Positions 51,219 through 60,631 of a stretch of DNA of 64,000 nucleotides are shown in pieces. A model generated the notes under the pieces. That model was not told where the DNA came from. It did not search any database and saw only the letters and a program-made list of their open reading frames with translations. The translations under genes and the position numbers were made by a program. Numbering within the stretch: the stretch's first letter is position 1; each line of letters starts with the position of its first letter. Location: contig CAUQMH010000002.1 in the NCBI GenBank assembly GCA_963519075.1, forward strand, positions 28,169 through 92,168, given 5' to 3'. The DNA is from JABCPE02 sp963519075. GTDB taxonomy: Bacteria; Bacteroidota; Bacteroidia; Flavobacteriales; Weeksellaceae.

Positions 51219-53732
51219 TTATTTGTTTCTTCCAAGAATACTTCTGATTTTATTTCTGATTTTGATCAGAGTAGGCTCTTCATAGTTTTTATCTTCATCA
51301 AAATAGCCATAGCCATAACCGTAACCATAGCCATAACCGTAGCCATAACCGTAGCCATAACCATAACCTTGCTTAGACACAAAATCATTATAAATAAGCC
51401 CAAGATGCTTAATTTCCTCTGCGTGATACTTCTCTGTTACCATTCTAAGCATGTGTTTTTCTGTGTATTCATGCCTTACTACATATACATTGGCATCAGT
51501 AAGTTTCATCAATTCAAAAGAGTCCGCAACCAACCCTACTGGCGGCGAGTCTATAATGATAAAATCATACTCTTTTTTCAATGATTCTATAAATTCCTTG
51601 TTCTTGTCACTCATCAAAAGCTCCGAAGGGTTTGGTGGAATCGGTCCAGAAGTCGCCACATCCAAAGCAGGAATTTTAGTTTTATTGATAATCTCGTGCA
51701 TTTCTATATCTCCCGAAAGATAATTAGAAATTCCATATTTGTTATTTATCTTAAAATCTCCAAAAATTTTAGGTTTCCTTAAATCCATTCCGAGCAAAAT
51801 AGTTTTTTTCCCACTAAGCCCAAGAACTGATGCTATATTGATGGAACAATATGTTTTTCCTTCCCCTCCTACTGATGAAGTCACCAAAATCACCTTGCTA
51901 TTTCCATCTTCATTATAGAGAAATCTCAAATTTGCCCTAATTCCCCTAAACGCCTCTGAAATAGATGATTTTGGCTGTTCTAGTACCGTAAGGTTGTTCT
52001 CATGAAGGTTTTTACCAATAACACCTAGAAGAGGTATCTTGACAACGCCCAATAATTCTGCTATAGATTTCACTCTGTTATCCAATATCTCTGTTACTAA
52101 AATCAGCAACAATGGTATAAGCATAAAACCAAACACAAGTCCATATTTCACAATTGCTACATTCGGCCCAATAGGTGCTTGCCCTAAGTCTTTTGCTGGA
52201 TCTATAATAGTCAAATCAGATTTAGCTGTTGCAAGTCTCAGTTGAGTTTCAGCTTGTTTAGAAAGTAGAGTATTGTAGGTTGTTTCTATCATCTTATATT
52301 CCCTTTCCATATCTATATATTTCCTTTGGTCATCAGGTAAATGTACTAAATCGAGCTCTGCCTTTCTGATATCATCATTTATTTTAGCCAATTGTTCATA
52401 ATAAACAGAAGAATAATCATTCAACTTACCATAAGATTTTCCCCTAGCTTCGCTGATAAGTTTGTTAATCTCCCTCATAGGCTCAGAATCAGGCGTATAG
52501 ATAGTAGACATCTCTAATCTTTTAAGATACAATGCTTTAAGCTCCGAAATAGTTGCCATAAAACCTCCATCTTCTATTCCTGCACTATTAACATTGATAA
52601 GGTCTTCCAAACTTCTACTTACAGAATTTCTTATATTATTAAGAGAATTCATTTTTGTAAGTAGTTCAGCTTTTTTTATTTCTAAATCATAAATTTTCTT
52701 CAACAACTCCTGGTCTTTCCCCTCTACATTGAACATCCTTTTATCTATTTTCAGTTGATTAAAGTTGTTTGCACTAGAATCTAATTTTTGCCTAACTTTT
52801 TTGAGATTATCATTGATGTATTGAAGGGTATTCTTATCCACAAGGGTTTTATCCTCTTCCCTTTTTTCAATAAGTTTCTCCACAGATTGATTTAAGAAAG
52901 ATACTGTCTCACGAAGATTATAACCTTTCTTAGTGATTGTCATTATAGAACTTAGTTCCTTATCAAATTCTACATTTATAGTAGAAATGATCGATCTAAC
53001 GGCTTGGTCTACTGTACTTAAATTGATTATAATTTTATCAAGTTTAATCTTTGCTTCTGGATTATGAACCAGCCTAAACCGTAGGTTAGGTGTCTCATAC
53101 CATTGATTAACTGAAACAACCTTATTTGCAGGTCTTCCGTATGCAGAAACATCTTTAAACCCTTCTGTTTTGTAACTATACAAATGTGTAGAATGCCCTT
53201 CCTCTGGAAGTTCTATTTCATATTTTCCATTTCCTTTTGGGTAAATCGTTATAGGATAATTGACCTGTTGTAAATGTTCCTTATCCACTTCTACAAGAAC
53301 AGGAGAGTCATATTTGTCTAAATAAGTAGATTTTAGAAGTCCTTTTGTAGAATACCCTACAAATAAATCCAACTCCTGAACCAAATATTCATTATGACTT
53401 CTGGACAAAACCATTTTTTTGAGGAACACTCCATCTTGATTTCCTTCCTGCCCCCAAATGAAGTTAATGGATTGATTAGGCGTAAAATAACTTGCTGTAC
53501 TGCTTGATATACTCAAAGATAAATTTGAAGCATAAATTCTCTGAACATACCATTTATTATAAATATAGAACAAACTATACCCCAAAACAGCCAGTCCTAC
53601 AAACCAATACCAGTTTCTAATAGCCCTCCTAATAAAACTCTCTACGCTAAATATACTGAAAGTCCCCACCTTACTTTTTTCCTGTCCTGTGGGGATTTGT
53701 TCCTGTGTATTATTATTTTTTCCTGGAATCAT
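51219..53732 (-). CDS. Polysaccharide co-polymerase / tyrosine autokinase (Wzc-like)
   Basis: An 837-residue inner-membrane protein. The N-terminal Wzz domain starts with a transmembrane span (about residues 42-60), followed by a long coiled-coil periplasmic part and a second span (VAIVKYGLVFGFMLIPLLLILV). The C-terminal BY-kinase has Walker A SSVGGEGKTYCSINIA, Walker A' LLGMDLRKPKI and Walker B FIIIDSPPVG. The tail contains (Gly-Tyr) repeated 11 times (residues about 789-810), the autophosphorylation cluster. It controls chain length and export with Wza, whose gene is 3 bases upstream. Confidence 0.94.
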   Translation of the reverse strand: MIPGKNNNTQEQIPTGQEKSKVGTFSIFSVESFIRRAIRNWYWFVGLAVLGYSLFYIYNKWYVQRIYASNLSLSISSSTASYFTPNQSINFIWGQEGNQDGVFLKKMVLSRSHNEYLVQELDLFVGYSTKGLLKSTYLDKYDSPVLVEVDKEHLQQVNYPITIYPKGNGKYEIELPEEGHSTHLYSYKTEGFKDVSAYGRPANKVVSVNQWYETPNLRFRLVHNPEAKIKLDKIIINLSTVDQAVRSIISTINVEFDKELSSIMTITKKGYNLRETVSFLNQSVEKLIEKREEDKTLVDKNTLQYINDNLKKVRQKLDSSANNFNQLKIDKRMFNVEGKDQELLKKIYDLEIKKAELLTKMNSLNNIRNSVSRSLEDLINVNSAGIEDGGFMATISELKALYLKRLEMSTIYTPDSEPMREINKLISEARGKSYGKLNDYSSVYYEQLAKINDDIRKAELDLVHLPDDQRKYIDMEREYKMIETTYNTLLSKQAETQLRLATAKSDLTIIDPAKDLGQAPIGPNVAIVKYGLVFGFMLIPLLLILVTEILDNRVKSIAELLGVVKIPLLGVIGKNLHENNLTVLEQPKSSISEAFRGIRANLRFLYNEDGNSKVILVTSSVGGEGKTYCSINIASVLGLSGKKTILLGMDLRKPKIFGDFKINNKYGISNYLSGDIEMHEIINKTKIPALDVATSGPIPPNPSELLMSDKNKEFIESLKKEYDFIIIDSPPVGLVADSFELMKLTDANVYVVRHEYTEKHMLRMVTEKYHAEEIKHLGLIYNDFVSKQGYGYGYGYGYGYGYGYGYGYGYFDEDKNYEEPTLIKIRNKIRSILGRNK
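51303..51368. repeat. Hexanucleotide tandem repeat encoding (Gly-Tyr)11
   Basis: Eleven 6-base units (GGY TAY, with GGC/GGT and TAT/TAC variation) at the 3' end of the tyrosine kinase gene. Unit gain or loss would keep the frame and change the number of tyrosines. Confidence 0.9.
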
Positions 53733-53735
53733 ATT

Positions 53736-54617
53736 TTATAATCTTGAAAATAGAAGATATACCGTAAGAGCTGATGTAATAAGGGAAACAGCTGTACCAA
53801 TAGTCTGAACAGGTTCTTTACCAAATCCATTAAGATTTCTTCCTCTGGTATTTAAATAAATCTCATCTCCATTCTGAAGCCAATAATACTGCGAATTAAT
53901 CACATCTTCTCTTGTAAGGTCTAGTTTCACTATCTTTATTCCTTCTGGAAGCTTTCTATGCAAAACTATATTTTTTCTATCTACAGTTCTATTTAGCCCA
54001 CCATTCATCGCCAAAGCTTCTGTAATGGTAAGTGTCTGCTTGTATGCTACTTTCTCACCCGTAATTCCTATGGTCTCTACATCCCCAAGGATATAGTATC
54101 TTATCCCATCTAAATTAAGCCTTACCTCAGATTTTCCTCCTAAGAAATTTTCATTTACACGAGTTTGGATTTCTTGAGAAATATCTTCTAATGTTCTTCC
54201 TTCAGCTTTTATAAAACCAATTCCAAAAACATTTATATCTCCTTTAGAATCTACTTTCAGCCCTCGGAAATAGTAATTCCCATTACCACCAGACATAGTT
54301 CCACTGCTGCCACTCCCAGATGTAGTGCTAGATGTCGTTGATACACTTGGATTCAAAATTCCCGCTCCAGCACCTTCTCCTCCTGAAACATTATATGAAG
54401 AATAAAACTGTGCTGCATCTCCCTTAGGAGTTGTAATTACATTAAGAGAGAGTATATCATTTTTTGTAACTCTATATACAGGAATATTATATGGGACTAA
54501 TCCCTCAGAGTTAATTTCCAGATTTTCATTTTTTTGAAGATATTTTACATCTTTTGTTCCCACACAAGATATCATCATCATTGCTGCCACTAGGCCTAAA
54601 ATGTTGTTTCTTTTCAT
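53736..54617 (-). CDS. Outer-membrane polysaccharide export lipoprotein (Wza-like)
   Basis: A 293-residue protein. The signal peptide ends at lipobox MMISC. The Poly_export domain begins at YNIPVYRVTKNDILSLNV, interrupted by a Gly/Ser/Thr-rich loop (residues about 85-113). SLBB domains follow (ISQEIQTRVNEN, RYYILGDVETIGITGEKV, LTITEALAMNGGLNRTVDRK). A C-terminal hydrophobic helix (TIGTAVSLITSALTVYLLF) probably spans the outer membrane. It forms the exit pore matched with the Wzc-like protein. Confidence 0.92.
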   Translation of the reverse strand: MKRNNILGLVAAMMMISCVGTKDVKYLQKNENLEINSEGLVPYNIPVYRVTKNDILSLNVITTPKGDAAQFYSSYNVSGGEGAGAGILNPSVSTTSSTTSGSGSSGTMSGGNGNYYFRGLKVDSKGDINVFGIGFIKAEGRTLEDISQEIQTRVNENFLGGKSEVRLNLDGIRYYILGDVETIGITGEKVAYKQTLTITEALAMNGGLNRTVDRKNIVLHRKLPEGIKIVKLDLTREDVINSQYYWLQNGDEIYLNTRGRNLNGFGKEPVQTIGTAVSLITSALTVYLLFSRL

Positions 54618-54637
54618 CGTTTTTATTATTGATTCTA

Positions 54638-54645
54638 CAAAAATA
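54638..54645 (-). promoter_or_regulatory. Internal -7 box before the wza-like gene
   Basis: TATTTTTG on the minus strand in the 40-base gap after the glycosyl-phosphate transferase gene, 20 bases before the ATG. Confidence 0.4.
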
Positions 54646-54657
54646 TGATTTTTATTA

Positions 54658-55776
54658 TTATTTCTTCATTTTTGATATAATATTTGGCAAATATGCTCCA
54701 AAAAAACCTAAACTAAGCACCACTAAAAATAATAAATTAATATCTATATGACGCAGAAAATAGGTAACCAAAACTATTCCCATGTAATAGATGATAATAA
54801 ATGCTGTAGCCTTTTTATGAGTAAAAACTAAATCCAAAACCTTGTGGTGGATATGGTTTCTATCTGCCCTTAATGGCGATTTTTTATTCAAAAGCCTTAC
54901 AATAATAACATTCAAAGTATCTATAATAGGGATAATCAAAATAGCAGCTGCTATAATAGGAGCTGTTTCCATATGGTATTTTGGTCTTCCTACAGGCACT
55001 GCATCTCCACTACTGATAAATAAATCAATGAAGTAAAACGCCGTAAACACAAGGATAAATCCTATAATCATAGAACCTGTATCTCCCATAAAAATCTTTT
55101 GCCGCCAGTCATTGGACAAATTATAATATAAAAAACCCAACAAAGACCCTATAATCACCACACAAAGAATGACCATCGGATAATTATATTCTCCCAAATG
55201 GTAATAGCTAAATCCAAAAATAGAAAAACTAATCACCGCAAATATTCCTGCTAGCCCATCTATTCCATCTATCAAATTAAATGCATTGATAAGTATAATG
55301 AATGAAAATATACTAAAAAATACACTTACAAAATATTCTAATTCATAAATACCAAACAAACCAAACAAACTTCTTATTCGAACATCAGAACCCACCACCA
55401 TCATGGTCGCAATAACGATTTGCCCAATTAATTTCTTATAGGCTTTCATCACCAAAATATCATCCATTACTCCTATATAAAGCAAAATAACCAATGCAGG
55501 AAACAAGAATCTATACTGCACAAATAGTTCATAAGCAAAAATTGGCGCACAGATGCCTATTGTATAAAACAAAGCTATCCCACCAAGATTAGGAATTTTA
55601 TACTCATGAGAACTCCTATCACCTGGTATATCCATTAGATTTTTACTCTTTGAAATTCTAATGATTACTGGTATAGCTTTATAGCTTAACAAAAAAGCAA
55701 GTAAGAGAACAAAACATATCTTCACAAGAAAAAACACCTGTCTCTCTAACCCCAAAAATAGTTTTATTTCATCCAT
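54658..55776 (-). CDS. Undecaprenyl-phosphate sugar-1-phosphate transferase (WecA/MraY family)
   Basis: A 372-residue polytopic enzyme of the polyprenyl-phosphate HexNAc-1-phosphate transferase family. Seen: NLGGIALFYTIG, AFNLIDGIDGLAGI (Mg-binding Asp region), QKIFMGDTGSMIIGF, and ADRNHIHHKVLDL with the HIHH motif typical of WecA/TagO. It starts the repeat unit by loading a sugar phosphate (often GlcNAc-1-P) onto undecaprenyl phosphate. A second role in other glycans is possible. Confidence 0.9.
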   Translation of the reverse strand: MDEIKLFLGLERQVFFLVKICFVLLLAFLLSYKAIPVIIRISKSKNLMDIPGDRSSHEYKIPNLGGIALFYTIGICAPIFAYELFVQYRFLFPALVILLYIGVMDDILVMKAYKKLIGQIVIATMMVVGSDVRIRSLFGLFGIYELEYFVSVFFSIFSFIILINAFNLIDGIDGLAGIFAVISFSIFGFSYYHLGEYNYPMVILCVVIIGSLLGFLYYNLSNDWRQKIFMGDTGSMIIGFILVFTAFYFIDLFISSGDAVPVGRPKYHMETAPIIAAAILIIPIIDTLNVIIVRLLNKKSPLRADRNHIHHKVLDLVFTHKKATAFIIIYYMGIVLVTYFLRHIDINLLFLVVLSLGFFGAYLPNIISKMKK

Positions 55777-55783
55777 AATATTT

Positions 55784-56914
55784 TTATTCTGACCATAAAA
55801 TATTTCTATATTCCATTGTATATCCTGTTCTCAGCCCATGCTGATTTGCATATACAAAATACTGAAAAACAACAAATACCAAAAGTACATATTGTAGTGA
55901 CTTTCTTAACCTATCATTACTTACAGCTGCAACTACATTTACCAATACCATAGGCATATAAATAAGAAAATTGGCTACCAATCTTGATGAAAATATCTCA
56001 TTCCATCTAAAAATAAAATACAAACAAATACCCAAAACTCCTATATTTCTCATATACTCATAATATGGAATTTTTTGACATGCTGCCTTATCATATGTAA
56101 CCAAAAAATAGGTATACAATATACAAATTAAATCTGATAACTTAATGAAACGAACAGATGTTTCTTCTATATCCAATGACTCATAAGATTGAAAACCAGA
56201 ATAAACCCCTGTAGAGACAAAAGAATCCAATAACGAAACATACTGATAAAGTTTTAATGGAGATAATGCCATACACACTAAGACAACTATCAAAATTCGA
56301 GTAGAATTCATAGGAATCAATACGATCCAATAAGCAATAATAAAAACTGCTGCTGATGTATGAAAACTTACAGCTAAATAGGTTATGGATAAAAACATGA
56401 GTAGCTTTCTCTCCTTAATATATCTAAAAGAAAAAAGTAGTATTGCCATGGCTATCCCTTGCCTCATTTGCCCCCCATCAGAGACAAGTAATGTAGGATA
56501 CATAAACAACAACATCGCAAATGCTGGATATACAGCATGTTCAGTAAAGGCTTTATATTTAATTGTAATAGAAATAATTGCTAATATAAAAGTAAATATA
56601 TAAAATGAGAAACCTGCCTCATATGTAATATTTGCAAATAACAAATACAACCATTCCATATGTACTTGTTTTTTTCCTTCAATGACAATATTAAGGATAT
56701 CTGGTGTATCTAACTTTTTTCCAAGATCATGATATGCGCTAAAGTAAATTCCATAATCTGCCCCTATCCAAAACCTTAACCCAATCAGTATTGTCAAAAA
56801 AGCAACTACCACCCATACAGAATTATAATTCTTGTAATTATTCACCTCTAAGAAGCTATAAATCACTAGAACTATTGTAAGTATTGTAAAAACAGGGTGT
56901 AGGAAATGTATCAT
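55784..56914 (-). CDS. EpsG-family polysaccharide polymerase
   Basis: A 376-residue polytopic protein with about ten spans. VAFLTILIGLRFWIGADYGIYFSAYHDLG near the start and DGGQMRQGIAMAILLFSFRYI in the middle match the EpsG family, Wzy-like repeat-unit polymerases. It overlaps nothing and sits 7 bases from its neighbours, so it is in the same transcript. Polymerase activity is inferred from family and context. Confidence 0.82.
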   Translation of the reverse strand: MIHFLHPVFTILTIVLVIYSFLEVNNYKNYNSVWVVVAFLTILIGLRFWIGADYGIYFSAYHDLGKKLDTPDILNIVIEGKKQVHMEWLYLLFANITYEAGFSFYIFTFILAIISITIKYKAFTEHAVYPAFAMLLFMYPTLLVSDGGQMRQGIAMAILLFSFRYIKERKLLMFLSITYLAVSFHTSAAVFIIAYWIVLIPMNSTRILIVVLVCMALSPLKLYQYVSLLDSFVSTGVYSGFQSYESLDIEETSVRFIKLSDLICILYTYFLVTYDKAACQKIPYYEYMRNIGVLGICLYFIFRWNEIFSSRLVANFLIYMPMVLVNVVAAVSNDRLRKSLQYVLLVFVVFQYFVYANQHGLRTGYTMEYRNILWSE

Positions 56915-56921
56915 CTTTTCT

Positions 56922-57914
56922 CTATTTCAGTATTTTTCTCAAAAGCCATTCCTGCCTCAAAAAATACAATAAATAATATACTTTTTTCTTAATTGGCAAA
57001 GATACGAGATAATTCTTACCAAACCGCTCATAATTAAGAATTTCTATCAAAGATATTTTTCTTTCCTTTACGAATTTTCTCAGTTCTGCTGACATTTTTC
57101 GATATAAATTATCATTTTTAACAAAAGCCAAATATGCTAAATAAGAATAAACCACCTCGAATATCCAAAACCCCTTCAGTGCGTCCTTTTCATGGGAATA
57201 TTGGGATTTTTTGAACACTTCTTCCACATCCTTCACGGCTTTTAATAAATCCAAACCTTTTTCTGTATGGGTTTTCGTAATAGAATCCTGTCGTTCAAGG
57301 TATTGATAATGATAATTCTGAGTTTGGGCTAAAGTTTTACAACTCAACAAAAGCTGCGGCACCAACTGTATATCCTCGAAATGCACTCCTTTTTTAAATC
57401 GCTTATTTTCAAATAATTCCTTTCTAAAAAGTTTATTACAAGCAAAATATCCCAAATCCGAAAAAACAGAAAGATTTTTCGCTAAATCTATTTTCTCTGG
57501 CATATTGGGAACCTGAGTGAGTTTTTGAAGAATTTTTCCATTTTCATCCACTTTTTGAAGATTACAGATTACCATTTCAGCATCATGTTTTTGAGCAAGA
57601 AAATACATCTCCTCAAACATCTCTGCTGTGACATAATCATCACTATCCACAAAGCCTATATATTCTCCACTCGCCCTATCCAATCCAAAATTCCTCGCAT
57701 CACTCAGCCCTCCATTTTCCTTTACAAAAGATTTTATTTTATCTGGATATTTGGTCTGAAATTCATCTATAATCTGCTTAGAATTATCTTTACTTCCATC
57801 ATCTACAACAATGATTTCCACATCCTCCAAGGTCTGATTCACCAGCGAATCAAGGCATTTTGCAAGATACTTTTCTACATTATAAACAGGAACAATGATG
57901 GATACTTTCTTCAT
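56922..57914 (-). CDS. Family 2 glycosyltransferase
   Basis: About 330 residues. Seen: KVSIIVPVYNVEKYLAKCLD at the N-terminus, DVEIIVVDDGSKDNS, ENGGLSDARNFGLDRASGEY, and YIGFVDSDDYVTAEMF with the DxD-like metal site. The ATG at 57914 is chosen over a TTG nine codons upstream because it places the GT-A strand at the start as usual. It is the only recognised glycosyltransferase of the locus apart from the initiating enzyme. Sugar and acceptor are unknown. Confidence 0.9.
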   Translation of the reverse strand: MKKVSIIVPVYNVEKYLAKCLDSLVNQTLEDVEIIVVDDGSKDNSKQIIDEFQTKYPDKIKSFVKENGGLSDARNFGLDRASGEYIGFVDSDDYVTAEMFEEMYFLAQKHDAEMVICNLQKVDENGKILQKLTQVPNMPEKIDLAKNLSVFSDLGYFACNKLFRKELFENKRFKKGVHFEDIQLVPQLLLSCKTLAQTQNYHYQYLERQDSITKTHTEKGLDLLKAVKDVEEVFKKSQYSHEKDALKGFWIFEVVYSYLAYLAFVKNDNLYRKMSAELRKFVKERKISLIEILNYERFGKNYLVSLPIKKKVYYLLYFLRQEWLLRKILK

Positions 57915-57943
57915 GTCATTTAGTTTTTTTGATAGAAACAACT

Positions 57944-58699
57944 CTAATACGAAACCTCGTTTTTTTTATTTTGTAAATATTGATGTAAAGGAAAAATCAA
58001 TGTTTTTATTATTTTTTTTAGTTTTCTAATTTTCTGCAATTTAGATAAATTTTCTAATCTTAATATTTTTTGTAATTCCTCTCCTGTCACATCATTCTTA
58101 ATACTTAGTCTTCCTAATATTTCCGAATTATTCATCTTACGAACAGCAACTATCGGCTCTGAATCAAAAATCTGTGTAAATCCCGCCTCACAAGCGCTTT
58201 CGTATGTTTTTTTATCACTGTCTCCTCCTGGAATACTACAAGAAATGATTTCTCTACTCAATATTTGCTCTAAAATCTCTTTGGAAGTTTTCCATTCTCC
58301 AAGCATTTGTTTATAAGACAAACTCTTGAAAATCATAGGGTGTGTATGAGAATGCGAACCTATATTATGCCCATAACCAGCAATCTTATGGATATCATCA
58401 GAGGCCAAAAACCCTTTCTTTCCTATTTTTGAAGTTGTAATGAAAAAATAACCTTTCATCTGCTCTCTACTGAGCATTTCCGCTGAACGAAGGTTGCTGA
58501 TTCCTCCATCATCAAAGGTAAAAATTACTTCTTCATTTGTTCTTTGTATGTGATTTTTTACTATTTCCAAATCTCTCTCAAAATCCTTAACCTTATGAAT
58601 ATAAGGAAGGTTATCCCGATTTTGAAAACCTGATTCGGTAATATCATCACTCACTTCATGATATAGTAAAATGATTTTTAGTTTTTCTATTTCATTCAT
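57944..58699 (-). CDS. Polysaccharide deacetylase family protein
   Basis: A 251-residue NodB-fold protein. Seen: IILLYHEVSDDI, EVIFTFDDGGISNL (catalytic Asp pair), IGSHSHTHPMI (metal-binding His motif), and the later CSIPGGDSD. No signal peptide is visible, so it may act on cytoplasmic or lipid-linked intermediates, or be exported unconventionally. It overlaps the SGNH gene by 8 bases. It probably trims N-acetyl groups from the polymer or precursor (inference). Confidence 0.86.
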   Translation of the reverse strand: MNEIEKLKIILLYHEVSDDITESGFQNRDNLPYIHKVKDFERDLEIVKNHIQRTNEEVIFTFDDGGISNLRSAEMLSREQMKGYFFITTSKIGKKGFLASDDIHKIAGYGHNIGSHSHTHPMIFKSLSYKQMLGEWKTSKEILEQILSREIISCSIPGGDSDKKTYESACEAGFTQIFDSEPIVAVRKMNNSEILGRLSIKNDVTGEELQKILRLENLSKLQKIRKLKKIIKTLIFPLHQYLQNKKNEVSY

Positions 58700-59492
58700 T
58701 TTTTCTTTTTATTTCCTCAATGATATCTTCTGACAGCGCCTTAATAAAAACTTCATATCCTTGCTCATTAAGATGTAATGGATCAGTGAACAAATTCTTG
58801 TTATTCTTGTAATCTTTATTGATTTTATCTGAATCAAAAAGTATAATTTTATCTAACAAATCATTTTCTTTTAATTCTTTATTAAGTGTCTCTCTATATG
58901 TAGACACATTATTATCATTCACCTCTCCACCATCAATCGCTTCAGACACAATATTTGTATACTTACTAAATATATTTTTGTACTCCTGCACATCCTCTAC
59001 CCCAAAATTAGGCACTTTTACAATAATAGGTTTTATTTTATAATGCAGTAAAGTATTTATAATCAAAACCATATGATCTGCATAATATTTCTTTCCTATA
59101 TGCCTTGCTACATCATTCACTCCTGCAATGATGATACAATAATCTGGCTTGGATTCTATGACAAATTTTGATGAAAATTCTTCATTTTTTTCCTTGAACA
59201 TATCCTCATAAATCTCTTTTGAAGACGCTCCAGGATGACTTAAAGCAATAAAATCTGCTTCAATTCCTTTTTCAGAAAAGAATTTTTGCATTTTTTTATC
59301 CAAATCAGTCCGCCCTACCCAGCTGTCGCCAATAATTCCAATTTTCAATATACTATCTTTCTTAGAATTATCCTGAACTGGATAATATTCCTGCTTCTCC
59401 GCATATGAAAATTTTCTGTACATATATAATGTTGTTGTTACTCCTAAAAACAATATGAATATCAACAAAATACGGTAAATCTTTTTCTTCAT
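58692..59492 (-). CDS. Membrane-anchored SGNH/GDSL hydrolase
   Basis: A 266-residue protein with an N-terminal signal anchor (IYRILLIFILFLGVTTTLYMY) and an SGNH domain: KIGIIGDSWVGRTD (catalytic Ser), IIIAGVNDVARHI (Asn block) and DPLHLNEQGYEVF (Asp and His). It resembles acetylesterases or O-acyltransferases that modify surface glycans in the periplasm. It heads the polysaccharide genes, 4 bases after the arginase-fold gene. Confidence 0.86.
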   Translation of the reverse strand: MKKKIYRILLIFILFLGVTTTLYMYRKFSYAEKQEYYPVQDNSKKDSILKIGIIGDSWVGRTDLDKKMQKFFSEKGIEADFIALSHPGASSKEIYEDMFKEKNEEFSSKFVIESKPDYCIIIAGVNDVARHIGKKYYADHMVLIINTLLHYKIKPIIVKVPNFGVEDVQEYKNIFSKYTNIVSEAIDGGEVNDNNVSTYRETLNKELKENDLLDKIILFDSDKINKDYKNNKNLFTDPLHLNEQGYEVFIKALSEDIIEEIKRKNE

Positions 59493-59496
59493 AATC

Positions 59497-60609
59497 TTAA
59501 ATTAAAAACCTTTTATTCAGTTCGCCTCTTTTCGCGTTTTCGTAGTCTTCACGGGAACAAGGAATCCATTTTTTCACATCATTTCCCTTCGCAAAATACC
59601 ACAATCCACTGAAAGTATCTCTTTTAAAACTAAATTCCCTATTGTCTATCAAAACCACAAAAGTATCATAACTACGCTCCTTTGGATGCGTCCTTTGGAT
59701 ATTTATTCCTTCTATCAAATACCAAAGCATCTGTGCCATAAGCTGATGATTCAGAGGGTTTTCCGAATCAGCATTAAAATTAAACACCCCGACTGTTTTC
59801 AGATTTTCGCTCAGCCCTATTTCTTTCATATAGGCACAGATTTCGCGGCGGTTCAGCCCATTTACCTGCGGATTTGTAGAAAAAGTATCTGTAAAACTCT
59901 CCACAGCATCACAGTTGAGTGTAACCATATCTGCCCTGCGGAAAAAAGGCTCTGCCCTCTCCGTCGTATTCATCATATCGGCAAGGCGAAGGACATCAAA
60001 ATCCACTTCTTTCATCAGCTTTAATAAAGCGATTTCATTCAAATGCCTTTGATAACCCAAAAGATGAAAATTTCGCAAAGAAGCTTCTTTTTTCGTTAAA
60101 ATCTTGTGTAAATAGTTCGCCTCCGAAATCTCTTCCCCTTCGTTTGAAAGAGAAGCAACATTAGATATATGAGCATAATTAATGCCTTTCTGATGGAAAT
60201 TTAACGCTGAAAATAATGCGTAAGACAAATCCACACTTCCTCCAATGACAACTGGAACTGCATTTTTATTATAACAAAATGTCAGGATTTCCTCCAAAAC
60301 ATATCGCGTATCTGCCTGAGTTTTGCCTGAAATAAGCTCTCCTAAATCACAAATAGGAACTTCAAAATCAAATGATGACAAAGCATAAAATTCTTTTCTA
60401 AGCCTACTGAAATCCTTTACCTCAGCACTTCCTCCGCTCCCTCTTTCATCGGAACAAAAAATAAGCACCACTCCATTTTCCTGAACTTCATTGAAAATAG
60501 TGTTTCCCAGCTGCCAATGCTCACAACTGATTTTTTCTGGCTTTATAAAAATGTCTTGTAAATCCATTCCTTTACACAAAATATAAGAGAAAAAGGCAAA
60601 ATATTTCAT
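59497..60609 (-). CDS. Arginase/formimidoylglutamase-fold protein, degenerate metal site
   Basis: A 370-residue protein of the ureohydrolase superfamily type common in Bacteroidota. The overall order of motifs is recognisable: VPVVIGGSVDLSYALF where active enzymes have GG(G/D)H, INYAHISNVASL in place of DAHxD, and MVTLNCDAVES in place of SxDxD. The histidine and most aspartates that bind the manganese pair are missing, so catalysis as an arginase is doubtful. The start may be the ATG at 60567 (MDLQDIFIKPEKI) rather than 60609. It lies 22 bases after topA. Confidence 0.75.
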   Translation of the reverse strand: MKYFAFFSYILCKGMDLQDIFIKPEKISCEHWQLGNTIFNEVQENGVVLIFCSDERGSGGSAEVKDFSRLRKEFYALSSFDFEVPICDLGELISGKTQADTRYVLEEILTFCYNKNAVPVVIGGSVDLSYALFSALNFHQKGINYAHISNVASLSNEGEEISEANYLHKILTKKEASLRNFHLLGYQRHLNEIALLKLMKEVDFDVLRLADMMNTTERAEPFFRRADMVTLNCDAVESFTDTFSTNPQVNGLNRREICAYMKEIGLSENLKTVGVFNFNADSENPLNHQLMAQMLWYLIEGINIQRTHPKERSYDTFVVLIDNREFSFKRDTFSGLWYFAKGNDVKKWIPCSREDYENAKRGELNKRFLI

Positions 60610-60631
60610 TACCTTTTCCTCTCATTTTTCA

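Noticed and set aside
51303..51368. CRISPR-like short repeat array
   Set aside because: Units are 6 bp without spacers and lie in frame inside the tyrosine kinase gene.
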